The position numbers were made by a program, and so were the translations under genes. A DNA stretch of 27,250 bases from CAYWBI01 sp964456445. Lineage in GTDB: Bacteria > Calditrichota > Calditrichia > Calditrichales > J004. This document shows positions 7,854 through 15,846 of this stretch, piece after piece (the stretch's first letter is position 1; the number at the start of each line of letters is the position of its first letter). The stretch lies in NCBI GenBank assembly GCA_964456445.1, contig CAYWBI010000032.1:1-27250 (forward strand), given 5' to 3'. The notes beneath the pieces were generated by a model that was not told the origin of the DNA, ran no database searches, and saw nothing but the letters and a program-made list of their open reading frames with translations.

Positions 7854-8137
7854 AACGAGATTTTTTTATATTGTTCTATCCAATGGCCTGCATGGTCCAT
7901 TCCCAACAGAAAAGAATTCAGGCATATTCCTTCCGGCGCTGATTTTTTATTCCTTTTTCCTTTAGGCAAAATATTTTGGGTTAGCAGGATCCTTCATCAA
8001 AAGGTTTAATTGTGGTTTTGAAATAAATTGAAAGCAATTATAAAAGTACAAGAGTTCCGGATTATTGGGAATCAGTACCTATAATCAAAACATCCATTGG
8101 GATTAAAATTAAATTTTCACTATTTCCACTGCCTGGT
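7854..8137. other. convergent intergenic region
   Basis: Stretch of 284 bases between the converging FAH-family gene and pfkA. It holds an imperfect hairpin (AATGGCC at 7882-7888 with GGTCCATT at 7894-7901) and, close to the pfkA stop, an AT-only palindrome AAAATTAAATTTT. Neither has a clear T run, so I do not call a terminator. No gene is seen. Confidence 0.4.
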
Positions 8138-9103
8138 TCATGACAGGAAATGGTTTAAACGAAGCAAGCGTTTATCAATTAATTTTCGGCGTTGCCAGAC
8201 GTCGGAAAATTTTGAAAATTTTATTTTATTGTTCACGAGTCCAATCATCATATCGCTCTTACCGTCAATCAACCCAAACACGGCCTCACTGCCGAGAAAG
8301 CTGCCGAGGTAGCGGTCGTAAGCGCTTGGGGAACCACCGCGCTGGATATGGCCCAGAACTACAACTTTTGATTCCATCCCGCTGATACGTTTTATTTTAT
8401 TTGCCAGGGTAAAAGACATGCCGGGTTCATCGCCCTCGGCCACCACAATAATACTGCTGCTCTTTCCTTTTTTCCTGCCCTGGAACAGACGTTCGGCAAC
8501 ATCTTCAAGCGTTTCTTCTTTCTCGGGGATTATAATTTCTTCGGCGCCGCCCCCTATGCCAACGTTTAACGCGATAAAACCTGAATTCCGTCCCATCACT
8601 TCAATTATAAACAACCGTTCATGGGAATCGGCCGTATCGCGGATTTTATCAATGGCGTCAATACCAATGTTCAGCGCAGTGTCAAAACCGATCGTGTAAT
8701 CCGTTCCATAGATATCATTGTCAATCGTTCCCGGGATACCAATTACCGGAGTGTCATATTCTTCTGAAAAATGGTACAGCCCTTTAAAAGTACCATCGCC
8801 GCCAATGCCTATCAAACCGGCCACGCCAAGCTTTTTTAGAAATTTGGCACCCTTTTCACGCCCCTGAGGGGAGCGCCATTCGTCACAGCGTGACGATTTT
8901 AAAATTGTGCCACCGCGTTGGATGATGTTGGAAACCGCATGGCGGTCAAGTTGCTTATACTCACCGTAAACCAGACCGGAAAATCCACGTTCAATTCCTA
9001 TTACATCAATGTTATTGGCCAATGCGGTTCTTGTAACGGCACGGATAGCGGCATTCATGCCCGGGGCGTCCCCGCCACTTGTTAAAATTGCAATGGATTT
9101 CAT
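8138..9103 (-). CDS. pfkA: ATP-dependent 6-phosphofructokinase
   Basis: Glycolytic enzyme that phosphorylates fructose 6-phosphate to fructose 1,6-bisphosphate in the cytoplasm. From the ATG at 9103 the protein has 321 residues, the normal bacterial length. It opens with the phosphate-binding SIAILTSGGDAPGMNAAIR. GGDGT (101-105) has Gly at the site where pyrophosphate-dependent enzymes carry Asp, so ATP use is expected. The catalytic motif is PGTIDNDIYGTDYTIG, with Asp128 as the base; IIEVMGRNSG (167-175) and LGHIQRGGSPSAYDR (250-264) bind substrate. Thirteen in-frame residues upstream (from 9142) are excluded because GGAG lies seven bases before 9103. It is a single gene, divergent from uppP. 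Regulation by ADP or PEP cannot be read from the sequence. Confidence 0.96.
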   Translation of the reverse strand: MKSIAILTSGGDAPGMNAAIRAVTRTALANNIDVIGIERGFSGLVYGEYKQLDRHAVSNIIQRGGTILKSSRCDEWRSPQGREKGAKFLKKLGVAGLIGIGGDGTFKGLYHFSEEYDTPVIGIPGTIDNDIYGTDYTIGFDTALNIGIDAIDKIRDTADSHERLFIIEVMGRNSGFIALNVGIGGGAEEIIIPEKEETLEDVAERLFQGRKKGKSSSIIVVAEGDEPGMSFTLANKIKRISGMESKVVVLGHIQRGGSPSAYDRYLGSFLGSEAVFGLIDGKSDMMIGLVNNKIKFSKFSDVWQRRKLIDKRLLRLNHFLS

Positions 9104-9285
9104 CAATTTCTCCAAAATGAAAATGTCCTGTAAAAAGGGCAAAGATAGTTTTCATTTAAGCAGGATTCAAATAAATTATATGTGATTTAGGCTCCGGGCC
9201 CTCCTGTCAATGCAAATCCGTTTGTGCTGATTAGGCTAATTGGATAAATTGCCCCACTATGAACGCATATAAAAGGAGATTTTAG

Positions 9286-10098
9286 ATGGAGTTAGTAAAA
9301 GCCATAATTCTTGGCTTGGTACAAGGTCTTGCAGAATTCCTGCCCATTTCCAGTTCGGGGCATTTGGTCTTAGTTGCAGAATTTTTAAATTTTCAGGATA
9401 AAGGGATCACTTTTGAAGTGTTTTTACACTTTGGTACATTATTGGCAACCTTTGTAGCTTTTCGATATGAAATTTCCAAGATGCTTATGGCGCCTTACTT
9501 CGTTTGGGTAAAAAAGAGCACGGACGCCGAGTTGAATGAATATTTACGCTGGGATTATTATGTGATCGTTGCATCCATACCGGCGGCATTTGTAGGCCTG
9601 CTTTTTAAAGACCAAATTGAAGTGTTTTTTGATAGCACTCTTTTTGTTTATGCCATGCTTTTTATAACCGGTCTTGTTGTCTCTTCCACCCGCTTTTTAA
9701 AAGAGAAGGGCAGGGAATTTAATTTTTCGAATACTTTTGTGATCGGTATTGCCCAGGCCTTCGCCATTTTGCCGGGGATATCCCGCAGTGGCAGTACAAT
9801 CTTTAGCGGTATGGCCTTTGGTGTAAGCCGGGATAAGGTGGCCAGGTTTTCTTTTATCATGTCCCTGCCCGCTGTTATGGGCGCTGTTGTGCTAAAAGCT
9901 GCCGATGTTATGAAAGCCCCGCTTGGCCCGGATCAGACGCTAAACTATATTGTTGGTACGGTTGTGGCCTTTGTATCCGGCTGGCTGGCCATATTGTGGT
10001 TGTTGGATGTGGTTAAAAAAGGCAAACTGCAGTGGTTCGGTTATTATTGTCTTCTTGTTTCCGTACTGGGCCTGACCTGGCATTTTATCGGGGCATAA
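9286..10098 (+). CDS. uppP: undecaprenyl-diphosphatase (BacA family)
   Basis: Integral membrane phosphatase that recycles the cell-wall lipid carrier undecaprenyl pyrophosphate to the monophosphate; such enzymes give bacitracin tolerance. At 270 residues it has the usual length and about eight hydrophobic segments. Both active-site motifs are present: GLAEFLPISSSGHL (15-28, with Glu17 and Ser/His residues) and LPGISRSGST (162-171, with Arg167). The ribosome site AAAGGAGA is very good. The divergent gap to pfkA is about 180 bases; a possible but weak promoter is TTGTGC (9222-9227) with TAAATT (9245-9250) at 17-base spacing. The transporter gene starts 3 bases after the stop, which suggests translational coupling. 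Confidence 0.95.
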   Translation: MELVKAIILGLVQGLAEFLPISSSGHLVLVAEFLNFQDKGITFEVFLHFGTLLATFVAFRYEISKMLMAPYFVWVKKSTDAELNEYLRWDYYVIVASIPAAFVGLLFKDQIEVFFDSTLFVYAMLFITGLVVSSTRFLKEKGREFNFSNTFVIGIAQAFAILPGISRSGSTIFSGMAFGVSRDKVARFSFIMSLPAVMGAVVLKAADVMKAPLGPDQTLNYIVGTVVAFVSGWLAILWLLDVVKKGKLQWFGYYCLLVSVLGLTWHFIGA

Positions 10099-10101
10099 GC
10101 T

Positions 10102-11565
10102 ATGAAAAAGAAAGCTCAGGAATTGTTCTCATCGCGTTTTGGTCTTATTGCCACTACGCTCGGCATGGCCATAGGCGCCGGTAATATCTGGCGCTTCCCG
10201 CGACTTGCCGGGAAATATGGCGGTTCCTTTTTGCTTACCTGGGCAATCTTCCTCGTTCTGTGGTCCATTCCCCTGTTGTTGGTGGAGTTTTCCATGGGTA
10301 AAAAATTGCGTCTTGGCGTGATAGCCGCCTTTGGGAAAGCACTTGGCGGTCGCTATACCTTTATGGGCTGGTTTGTCGCTTTTTGTACCAGCGCAATTAT
10401 GTTTTATTATGCCGTGGTGAGCGGCTGGAGCCTGAAATATTTGATTATGGCTTTTAGCGGCGAAATGTTCCGGGTGAACCATGATCAATATTGGGCGGCT
10501 TATACGGCATCCGTTTGGCAGCCAGTCATTTTTCACCTTATTGCCCTTAGCATTGCGGCCAGTTTGATTTATGCCGGGGTGGTAAAAGGCATCGAACGTT
10601 TTTCAAAATGGATAATACCCAGCCTGTTTGTTTTGTTAATCGTTTCCGCCGTGAAAGCAATCTCATTAAACGGGGCGGATATTGGTCTGTCCTATTTATT
10701 TTCATTTAAACTTGCTCAATTGACCGATTACAAAGTTTGGCTGGAAGGTTTGTCACAATCGGCCTGGTCCACCGGTGCGGGGTGGGGGTTAATTTTAACC
10801 TACGCCATCTATACCAATAGAGATGAAAATATCACCGGCAATGTTTTTATAACCGGCATCGGCAATAACCTGGCATCGATCTTTGCCGGATTGGCGATTA
10901 TCCCCACTGTGTTTGCATTAAGCGCCACGGTAAAAGACGCACAAATATCCCTTGCCGACGGTAACCAGGGCTTGGCATTTATAACCGTCCCCAAACTGTT
11001 TAGCCACATGTCCGGGGGCAAAATATTTGCACTTGTTTTTTTTACGGCCCTTTTTTTCGCGGCGCTTTCGAGCCTTATTTCCATGCTGGAACTGGCCACC
11101 CGTCTGCTCATGGATTTTGGACTTTCGCGTAAAAAATCCACATTGATCATTGCCTGCGTCACGGCGTTATTTGGCCTGCCATCCGCAATATCGATGGATT
11201 TTTTTAGCAATCAGGATTGGGTATGGGGCTTGGGGTTGATGGTAAGCGGGGCGATGTTTGCTTTTGTTGTTGTGAAAATTGGCGTACGCGAATTTGTTGA
11301 TGAATGGTACCGTCCCAAAAAATATTATTTTTTTACCCTCATTGCTTTCCGGGTATTGTTTTATTTTGTTCTGCCCCTGGAATTTATTGCCATGCTCGGA
11401 TGGTGGTTATATCAATCAACGCTATGGCTGCCGGATGCAAGCTGGGATATTTTTGAAAAGAACAGCCTGGCCACAACATTTTTCCAATGGGGGATTGTTC
11501 TGTTTATCGGTGTCATGCTAAATAATAAATTTAATGATTGGCTTGGGATAAAGCGTCGCTTATGA
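10102..11565 (+). CDS. sodium-dependent transporter, neurotransmitter:sodium symporter (SNF) family
   Basis: Membrane symporter of the NSS/SLC6 family, which usually imports amino acids or related amines with sodium. The N-terminus SRFGLIATTLGMAIGAGNIWRFP (from residue 11) matches the first helix that, in LeuT, binds sodium and the substrate backbone; the family signature KYGGSFLLTW follows. Helix 6 and later parts (for example LSQSAWSTGAGWGLILTYAIY and FFTALFFAALSSLISMLE) are also typical. About 11-12 membrane segments fit the 487 residues. The start lies 3 bases after uppP, and the stop overlaps the holA start in ATGA. The substrate is not predictable, and the link to uppP and holA may be only transcriptional convenience. 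Confidence 0.9.
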   Translation: MKKKAQELFSSRFGLIATTLGMAIGAGNIWRFPRLAGKYGGSFLLTWAIFLVLWSIPLLLVEFSMGKKLRLGVIAAFGKALGGRYTFMGWFVAFCTSAIMFYYAVVSGWSLKYLIMAFSGEMFRVNHDQYWAAYTASVWQPVIFHLIALSIAASLIYAGVVKGIERFSKWIIPSLFVLLIVSAVKAISLNGADIGLSYLFSFKLAQLTDYKVWLEGLSQSAWSTGAGWGLILTYAIYTNRDENITGNVFITGIGNNLASIFAGLAIIPTVFALSATVKDAQISLADGNQGLAFITVPKLFSHMSGGKIFALVFFTALFFAALSSLISMLELATRLLMDFGLSRKKSTLIIACVTALFGLPSAISMDFFSNQDWVWGLGLMVSGAMFAFVVVKIGVREFVDEWYRPKKYYFFTLIAFRVLFYFVLPLEFIAMLGWWLYQSTLWLPDASWDIFEKNSLATTFFQWGIVLFIGVMLNNKFNDWLGIKRRL

Positions 11566-12551
11566 ATTCTATAGAAGTTATCCGTAAGATTGAAAAACAG
11601 GAATTAGCATCCTGTTACCTGTTGGTTGGTCCGGAAATGTTTTTTCATGATCAAATTATTCATGCTTTGGAAAAGACGCTTTTTAAAGATGCTTCCGCAC
11701 GGGGGTTAAACCGTATTGTACTCAATGGACCGGAAACGTCCTATGCTGAAATTGTAAATGCTTCCCTGGCATATCCAATGTTATCCGATTGGAAAATGGT
11801 TCTGGTCAAGGAGTTTAACCGGGTGAACGTGGCCGATCAGGAGCTATTCTTAAAATATCTTGGCGCTCCCCAAAAAGCATCCATACTTGTACTGCAACTT
11901 TCCGAAGCCGGTCGCAATGCGTTTTATAAAAAAGTAGCATCTATGGCCCAGCTTGTAGAGTGTAAAGCTATAAAAGAGTATCACATGATGCCCTGGGCAC
12001 AAAAGCTTGTAAAAGAAAAAGACTTAATAATAACCGTAACCGCGCTAAATATGTTGCTGGAATATACGGGCCCCAACTTATTGACACTTTCCAATGAAAT
12101 CGAAAAACTAAAGAATTATAAAAAAGATAATACGGAAATAGCCCCCGAAGATATTATCGCCTTAACGGGGATGTCAAAAGAAATTAACATTTTTGCCCTT
12201 CAGGAGGCCATCGGTCGAAGGGATATTCGTTCGTCATTAAAGATTGCTACAAAGATGTTGGAGAACGGCATAAATATCAATGCCATAATCGGAATATTAT
12301 TTGCTTATTTCCGGAAAGTTCTGCTGCTTTCGCATTTAAAAAAGAAATTAGATCCGGCCGCTGTCAGGAGCCAATTGCACATGGCCGACTTTCAGTGGAA
12401 AAAAATGAATGCCGTTTCGCAAAACTTTTCCACCGATCAGTTAGGAACCGTAATAAACCGTTTGCAGGAATGTGATTTCAAGACAAAGAATTCCCAGGGC
12501 GACGACGGTGCGATACTTCAGGATTTTTTATTGTTTGTTTGCAAAAAATAA
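11562..12551 (+). CDS. holA: DNA polymerase III subunit delta
   Basis: Clamp-loader subunit that opens the beta sliding clamp and loads it on DNA together with gamma/tau and delta-prime. The protein (329 residues) shows the delta pattern: SCYLLVGPEMFFHDQIIHAL at 17-36 in place of a true P-loop, then SLAYPMLSDWKMVLVKEF (70s-80s), ILVLQLSE, the helical middle GPNLLTLSNEIEKLKNY and a C-terminal collar domain around NINAIIGILFAYFRKVLLL. The ATG at 11562 overlaps the transporter stop as ATGA. An in-frame ATG at 11538 lies inside the transporter and adds eight unlikely residues. No strong ribosome site is seen, so translation by coupling is likely. Confidence 0.9.
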   Translation: MNSIEVIRKIEKQELASCYLLVGPEMFFHDQIIHALEKTLFKDASARGLNRIVLNGPETSYAEIVNASLAYPMLSDWKMVLVKEFNRVNVADQELFLKYLGAPQKASILVLQLSEAGRNAFYKKVASMAQLVECKAIKEYHMMPWAQKLVKEKDLIITVTALNMLLEYTGPNLLTLSNEIEKLKNYKKDNTEIAPEDIIALTGMSKEINIFALQEAIGRRDIRSSLKIATKMLENGININAIIGILFAYFRKVLLLSHLKKKLDPAAVRSQLHMADFQWKKMNAVSQNFSTDQLGTVINRLQECDFKTKNSQGDDGAILQDFLLFVCKK

Positions 12552-12559
12552 AATAATAT

Positions 12560-12587
12560 GGAACCGTATTATAAATCGTGTGTTAAA
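12560..12587 (+). promoter_or_regulatory. candidate ECF-type promoter before the sigma factor gene
   Basis: GGAACC (12560-12565) resembles the -35 GGAAC element used by RpoE-like ECF factors. After a 16-base spacer, GTTAAA (12582-12587) could serve as -10. If used, the leader would be only about 8 bases, which fits the lack of a ribosome site before the sigma ATG. GGAACCGT also occurs by chance inside nearby coding sequence (12444 and about 13130), so the call is weak. Autoregulation is the inference. Confidence 0.3.
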
Positions 12588-12602
12588 AACTAAGATTAAA
12601 AC

Positions 12603-13214
12603 ATGACAGAGCAAGAAAAGAAAGCCAATTCATCATCCGCAGGGCCAACCGACGAACAGCTAATCGCTCGTTTTCAACAAGGTGACGCTTATGCCTTTGA
12701 TTTGTTGGTTAAACGATATCGTGATCCTCTAATGAATTTCATATATCGTTTTGTTGGAAATCGGACCGAGGCCGAAGATATTTTACAGGAAACTTTTTTA
12801 CGATTATATAAAAACAAACATTATTATCGTGAGATTGCGCGTTTTTCAACCTGGATTTACACCATTGCGGCCAATCTTGCAAAAACGGAACTACGAAAAA
12901 GAAAACGGCGGCAGTTTTTTTCGATTCATAATTTTATGGATACCGGCAAAGATTTTGATTTGCCCGATCATGGCGTAAAACCGGACCGTTCTACAAATAA
13001 TGCCTTAACCGATGAAGAAGTACAAAGTGCAATTTCCAAGTTATCACCAAAATTTCGTCAAATCATTTTATTAAGGGATGTACAGGGCTTTTCCTATGAA
13101 GAGATTGCCCAGATTATTAAAATTCCGCTTGGAACCGTTAAATCGCGGGTAAACCGGGCACGCTTAAAACTTCAAAAAGATTTAAAGCCAATAATGGACG
13201 ATTTAAACGAATAA
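12603..13214 (+). CDS. RNA polymerase ECF sigma factor (sigma-70 family, RpoE-like)
   Basis: Alternative sigma factor of 203 residues. An acidic/serine N-terminal tail (1-17) precedes region 2 (about 30-101) with FDLLVKRYRDPLMNFIYRF, EAEDILQETFLRLYKN and STWIYTIAANLAKTELRKR for core binding and -10 recognition. A linker leads to region 4 (about 140-192), with LSPKFRQIILLRDVQGFSY, and the helix-turn-helix EEIAQIIKIPLGTVKSRVNRAR reads the -35 element. Region 3 is absent, as in ECF factors. A membrane anti-sigma gene follows after 14 bases, so the signal is probably at the envelope. A GGAACC promoter-like element lies 38 bases upstream of the start. No clear ribosome site is present. Confidence 0.95.
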   Translation: MTEQEKKANSSSAGPTDEQLIARFQQGDAYAFDLLVKRYRDPLMNFIYRFVGNRTEAEDILQETFLRLYKNKHYYREIARFSTWIYTIAANLAKTELRKRKRRQFFSIHNFMDTGKDFDLPDHGVKPDRSTNNALTDEEVQSAISKLSPKFRQIILLRDVQGFSYEEIAQIIKIPLGTVKSRVNRARLKLQKDLKPIMDDLNE

Positions 13215-13228
13215 AGGAAAAGGAGCCT

Positions 13229-13759
13229 ATGGTCAATTGTGACAAAGCGATCGCTCTTTTAAGCGATTATATAGATGGTTCGTTAGAACCGGATACAAGA
13301 AAAGCAATTGATAAATTGCTGGAAGAAAACCAGGAATGTAAGCGGATTTATATAAATGCCATTGTCCTGCATCAAAAAGTACAACAGCTTGCACCGCTAA
13401 CCGCCTCAAATGATTTTGATCAAAATTTAAGACAGCGGATCCAAGCCCTTGGTGCACAAGACTCCAAAACAGCGCTGGTTAACAAACGCGGAATATCCTA
13501 TATCTTTTCCGGTGCGATGCTGGTTGTTGCCGTTTATTTTATGATGTTTACAAACTTTGGAACGGATGTCGATCAACAGACAGGTGACATCCAGCCATCA
13601 TCCACAATATCAGCGCCGGTTACAACTAAAATGCTGCCCGCCTCGCAAAAGAATATGACCTTATCAAATACCGAGCCGGTTAAAAAGGACAGTGTTTCAC
13701 ATTCTCCGGTAAGCCCAACAAGTAAAAAATCAATAAAACTTGTCGGCGAAGGCAATTGA
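13229..13759 (+). CDS. membrane anti-sigma factor, degenerate zinc-finger type
   Basis: Probable single-pass regulator that holds the upstream ECF sigma at the membrane. The N-terminal 40 residues follow the anti-sigma zinc-finger pattern (CDKAIALLSDYIDGSLEP, then a helix ending in NQECKRI), but only Cys4 and Cys37 remain: the His and first Cys of the usual HxxxCxxC are Leu and Asn. One membrane helix lies at about 90-108 (SYIFSGAMLVVAVYFMMF), followed by a Ser/Thr-rich periplasmic tail of roughly 65 residues. A strong AAGGAG ribosome site lies in the 14-base gap after the sigma gene. The loss of zinc ligands suggests a fold kept without metal, as in some known anti-sigma factors. A periplasmic sensing or protease-cleavage role for the tail is inferred. 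Confidence 0.82.
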   Translation: MVNCDKAIALLSDYIDGSLEPDTRKAIDKLLEENQECKRIYINAIVLHQKVQQLAPLTASNDFDQNLRQRIQALGAQDSKTALVNKRGISYIFSGAMLVVAVYFMMFTNFGTDVDQQTGDIQPSSTISAPVTTKMLPASQKNMTLSNTEPVKKDSVSHSPVSPTSKKSIKLVGEGN

Positions 13760-13824
13760 ATCAATTTTGTATTATTGATGATCTTATGTACATTTAAACC
13801 ATCGTTTATAATAAGGTGGTTTGG

Positions 13825-15090
13825 GTGAAGAATTATATTGTCTTATTCATTCTTATTCTCGTTGGCATTTATATTCCAGCGGATATTTTTGGACAAGGTG
13901 TGTTGATATTTATCAAAACACTTTTGTTATTTACCATTTTGTATTTCCTTTATGAGCAGTACACCTTGACTGCAGGTCCTGCTTCAGTTCCATACGATGG
14001 AGACGAGCGGCTGAAGTTACACCGCAGCGAAGATAAAGAGGTTATTAATCCCGCCGTTAAAAATAGGCCGAAGTTATCTGTGGATTCTGTCAGTCTATCT
14101 ACGCTTTTAAACCTTCCCGATTCCAGGCTGAATGCGTTTCTTGTTGGCCAGTTTGAAATCCTGTATAATTATTTGATGCCCAAGCACGGATTTTTACTTG
14201 TGCGTGAAGCAGATGCCCAGCTCTTTCTCTTTTATAGTCATGTTAATGATGTGCTGGAGAACCCCAGGGGAGAAAACTTTAAAAGCCTGATAAAAATCAT
14301 CGATCGAATAGATGATAACATACTGATTGAGAACAGTTTGGATGAATCCTCAAATATCATTCAAGTATATCAGGGCACATCTTATACACCGGGTTCTTTA
14401 TTTGCAATGAAAACCGTTTTGCCCGAGGCACAGGTTCTGTATTGGGTTTTTGACACGCCCGGTAGCGGTTTCTTTAATAATGAGGAACTGTCCGTACCGG
14501 CCCAGATTAATTTGTTGGCATACAATACCGTTGTGCAAAGTTTTGAGAATTTTCAATTGGGTAAGAAACTCGCTTTGCTCGATGAAGAAAAAAAACTATA
14601 TAAATCATTAAATTCCACGGCTGATTTCGAAGAGCTGATAAATATATTTGTAAACGAAATGGCCGGGATATTTGAAGCACATAAGCTTACCGTCGCATTT
14701 ATTGATAAGGATGCAAAATATCCTCAAACGGCACATGTAGTTAAAACAATAGGTTTTGAAGAACCTTCAAAAAAGGGGTTTAAGTTTAATATAGAAGAAG
14801 GGTTGGCGGGCAGGGTAATCCATAAGAAAAAGACCTACCTTTTGGATGATATTGACAAAGGCGAATATTTCATTCCCCGTTTTAGTACAAATGAAAAAAC
14901 AAATTATGGTTTGCATTCGTTTCTCGGTGGGCCAATTGAATCCGCGGATGAATTCTTCAGCGGAATGATTTGTCTTGAACATAAGGATGTTGGGAAATAT
15001 TCTGGTGCGGACCGGGATTTATTAATGAACTGTATTGCCATTCTTAACGAGACACTCGGGCGTTTTGCCGGGCAAAAGGCCCAAAACTAA
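13825..15090 (+). CDS. membrane-anchored GAF domain protein
   Basis: Predicted signalling protein, 421 residues from the GTG at 13825, which has AAGGTGG five bases upstream; another GTG at 13816 overlaps that site. Two membrane helices lie close together at the N-terminus (about 5-20 and 26-44). A variable linker (45-90) precedes a poorly conserved alpha/beta region (about 95-245) that resembles a divergent GAF fold, then a coiled helix around GKKLALLDEEKKLYKSL. The C-terminal GAF domain covers about 262-415 (FEELINIFVNEMAGIF, IEEGLAGRVIHKKKTYLLDD, SFLGGPIESADEFFSGMIC). There is no kinase, GGDEF or effector domain, so it should act by binding a partner. It lies 65 bases after the anti-sigma gene and is closed by a terminator hairpin. 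Its ligand is unknown. Confidence 0.8.
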   Translation: MKNYIVLFILILVGIYIPADIFGQGVLIFIKTLLLFTILYFLYEQYTLTAGPASVPYDGDERLKLHRSEDKEVINPAVKNRPKLSVDSVSLSTLLNLPDSRLNAFLVGQFEILYNYLMPKHGFLLVREADAQLFLFYSHVNDVLENPRGENFKSLIKIIDRIDDNILIENSLDESSNIIQVYQGTSYTPGSLFAMKTVLPEAQVLYWVFDTPGSGFFNNEELSVPAQINLLAYNTVVQSFENFQLGKKLALLDEEKKLYKSLNSTADFEELINIFVNEMAGIFEAHKLTVAFIDKDAKYPQTAHVVKTIGFEEPSKKGFKFNIEEGLAGRVIHKKKTYLLDDIDKGEYFIPRFSTNEKTNYGLHSFLGGPIESADEFFSGMICLEHKDVGKYSGADRDLLMNCIAILNETLGRFAGQKAQN

Positions 15091-15114
15091 AAAAGTGGAC
15101 TTGCGCCCACTTTT
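15091..15114 (+). terminator. hairpin terminator after the GAF gene
   Basis: Perfect stem AAAAGTGG (15091-15098) and CCACTTTT (15107-15114) around an 8-base loop, directly behind the stop codon. The A and T ends allow action in both directions. On the minus strand it lies about 90 bases past the pseudo-receiver stop. Confidence 0.7.
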
Positions 15115-15204
15115 CAGGATAAAACATCATCCCTGATATTTAACCCTTTAAAAATAAACCATATAACAACGACAATGGTTTGTATGATTATCAAAGCTTC
15201 CATA

Positions 15205-15588
15205 TTAATGCTTTATATATAAACTTCTTAAGGTGGTCCACCTGTCAATATAGTGGCGCAGGTTTTTAATCTTTACAGGCTCTTCAACAATCTCAACAAA
15301 TGAATGGTCGGTTTTAAACACATTGTCGATATTATCTTCTTGTTTGCCTATATAAATAATCGGGATTTTTGATGTCTCGGGATCATTTTTTAACCGGTTC
15401 AGCGTATCTATCCCGTTGTCGTCGGTGAAGCCGTCGTTAATAATGATTACAGCAGGTTGTTGATGGCCGACATGTTTAAACAGATCCCCGTTTTTTTGAA
15501 CGGTAACTACCTTATAGCTGTATGCCCCTAAGATGGCCTGCATGGAACGGGCTTTTTGGCTATCTTGTTCGCATATTACAATTTTCAT
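15205..15588 (-). CDS. pseudo-receiver domain protein (response regulator lacking the phospho-acceptor Asp)
   Basis: Stand-alone receiver-like protein of 127 residues. The fold pattern of a CheY domain is clear: MKIVICEQDSQKARSM, then AVIIINDGFTDDNGIDTLNRL and IPIIYIGKQED. The phosphorylated Asp at the end of strand 3 is Asn51 (with Asp52 next to it), the Thr/Ser of strand 4 is Gly81, and the Lys of the Lys-Pro pair is Glu103 before Pro104. Normal phosphorylation and switching are therefore unlikely, and it may work as a constitutive or protein-binding module. GGGAG seven bases before the ATG at 15588 sets the start; an in-frame extension to 15672 overlaps the upstream gene and is rejected. 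It is second in a two-gene unit behind a sigma-54-like promoter. Confidence 0.85.
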   Translation of the reverse strand: MKIVICEQDSQKARSMQAILGAYSYKVVTVQKNGDLFKHVGHQQPAVIIINDGFTDDNGIDTLNRLKNDPETSKIPIIYIGKQEDNIDNVFKTDHSFVEIVEEPVKIKNLRHYIDRWTTLRSLYIKH

Positions 15589-15604
15589 GCTGCTCTCCCT
15601 GTCT

Positions 15605-15811
15605 TTAGTTAATGGAAAAATCCCTGACCATTCTTGCCTGAATGGCTGTAGAAATGATATCGGGCAACTCATCCATGAGTTCTTTAATGTCGTTTTTGTT
15701 GATAGTCAAAATATCGCTATCTGAAAACGAAACCCGAATCGAAAAATAAACCCTGCCACTTGTATCGCTCTGCTGTGAAATATTCAGTCTTCCTGATAAT
15801 AAGTTTTCCAA
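15605..15811 (-). CDS. small hypothetical protein upstream of the pseudo-receiver
   Basis: Soluble protein of 68 residues with a TTG start at 15811; AAAGGA lies about seven bases upstream and supports it. The sequence has a strand-rich first half (SGRLNISQQSD, RVYFSIRVSFSDS) and a helical second half (KNDIKELMDELPDIISTAIQARMV), with no signal peptide, membrane helix or cysteine. I do not recognise the family. It ends 16 bases before the pseudo-receiver start, so the two are co-transcribed and may bind each other. A sigma-54-type promoter element lies 36 bases upstream of the start. The gene is easy to miss because of its size and start codon. Confidence 0.6.
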   Translation of the reverse strand: MENLLSGRLNISQQSDTSGRVYFSIRVSFSDSDILTINKNDIKELMDELPDIISTAIQARMVRDFSIN

Positions 15812-15846
15812 AACAATATCCTTTTGTTTTTATGCATTTATATATT

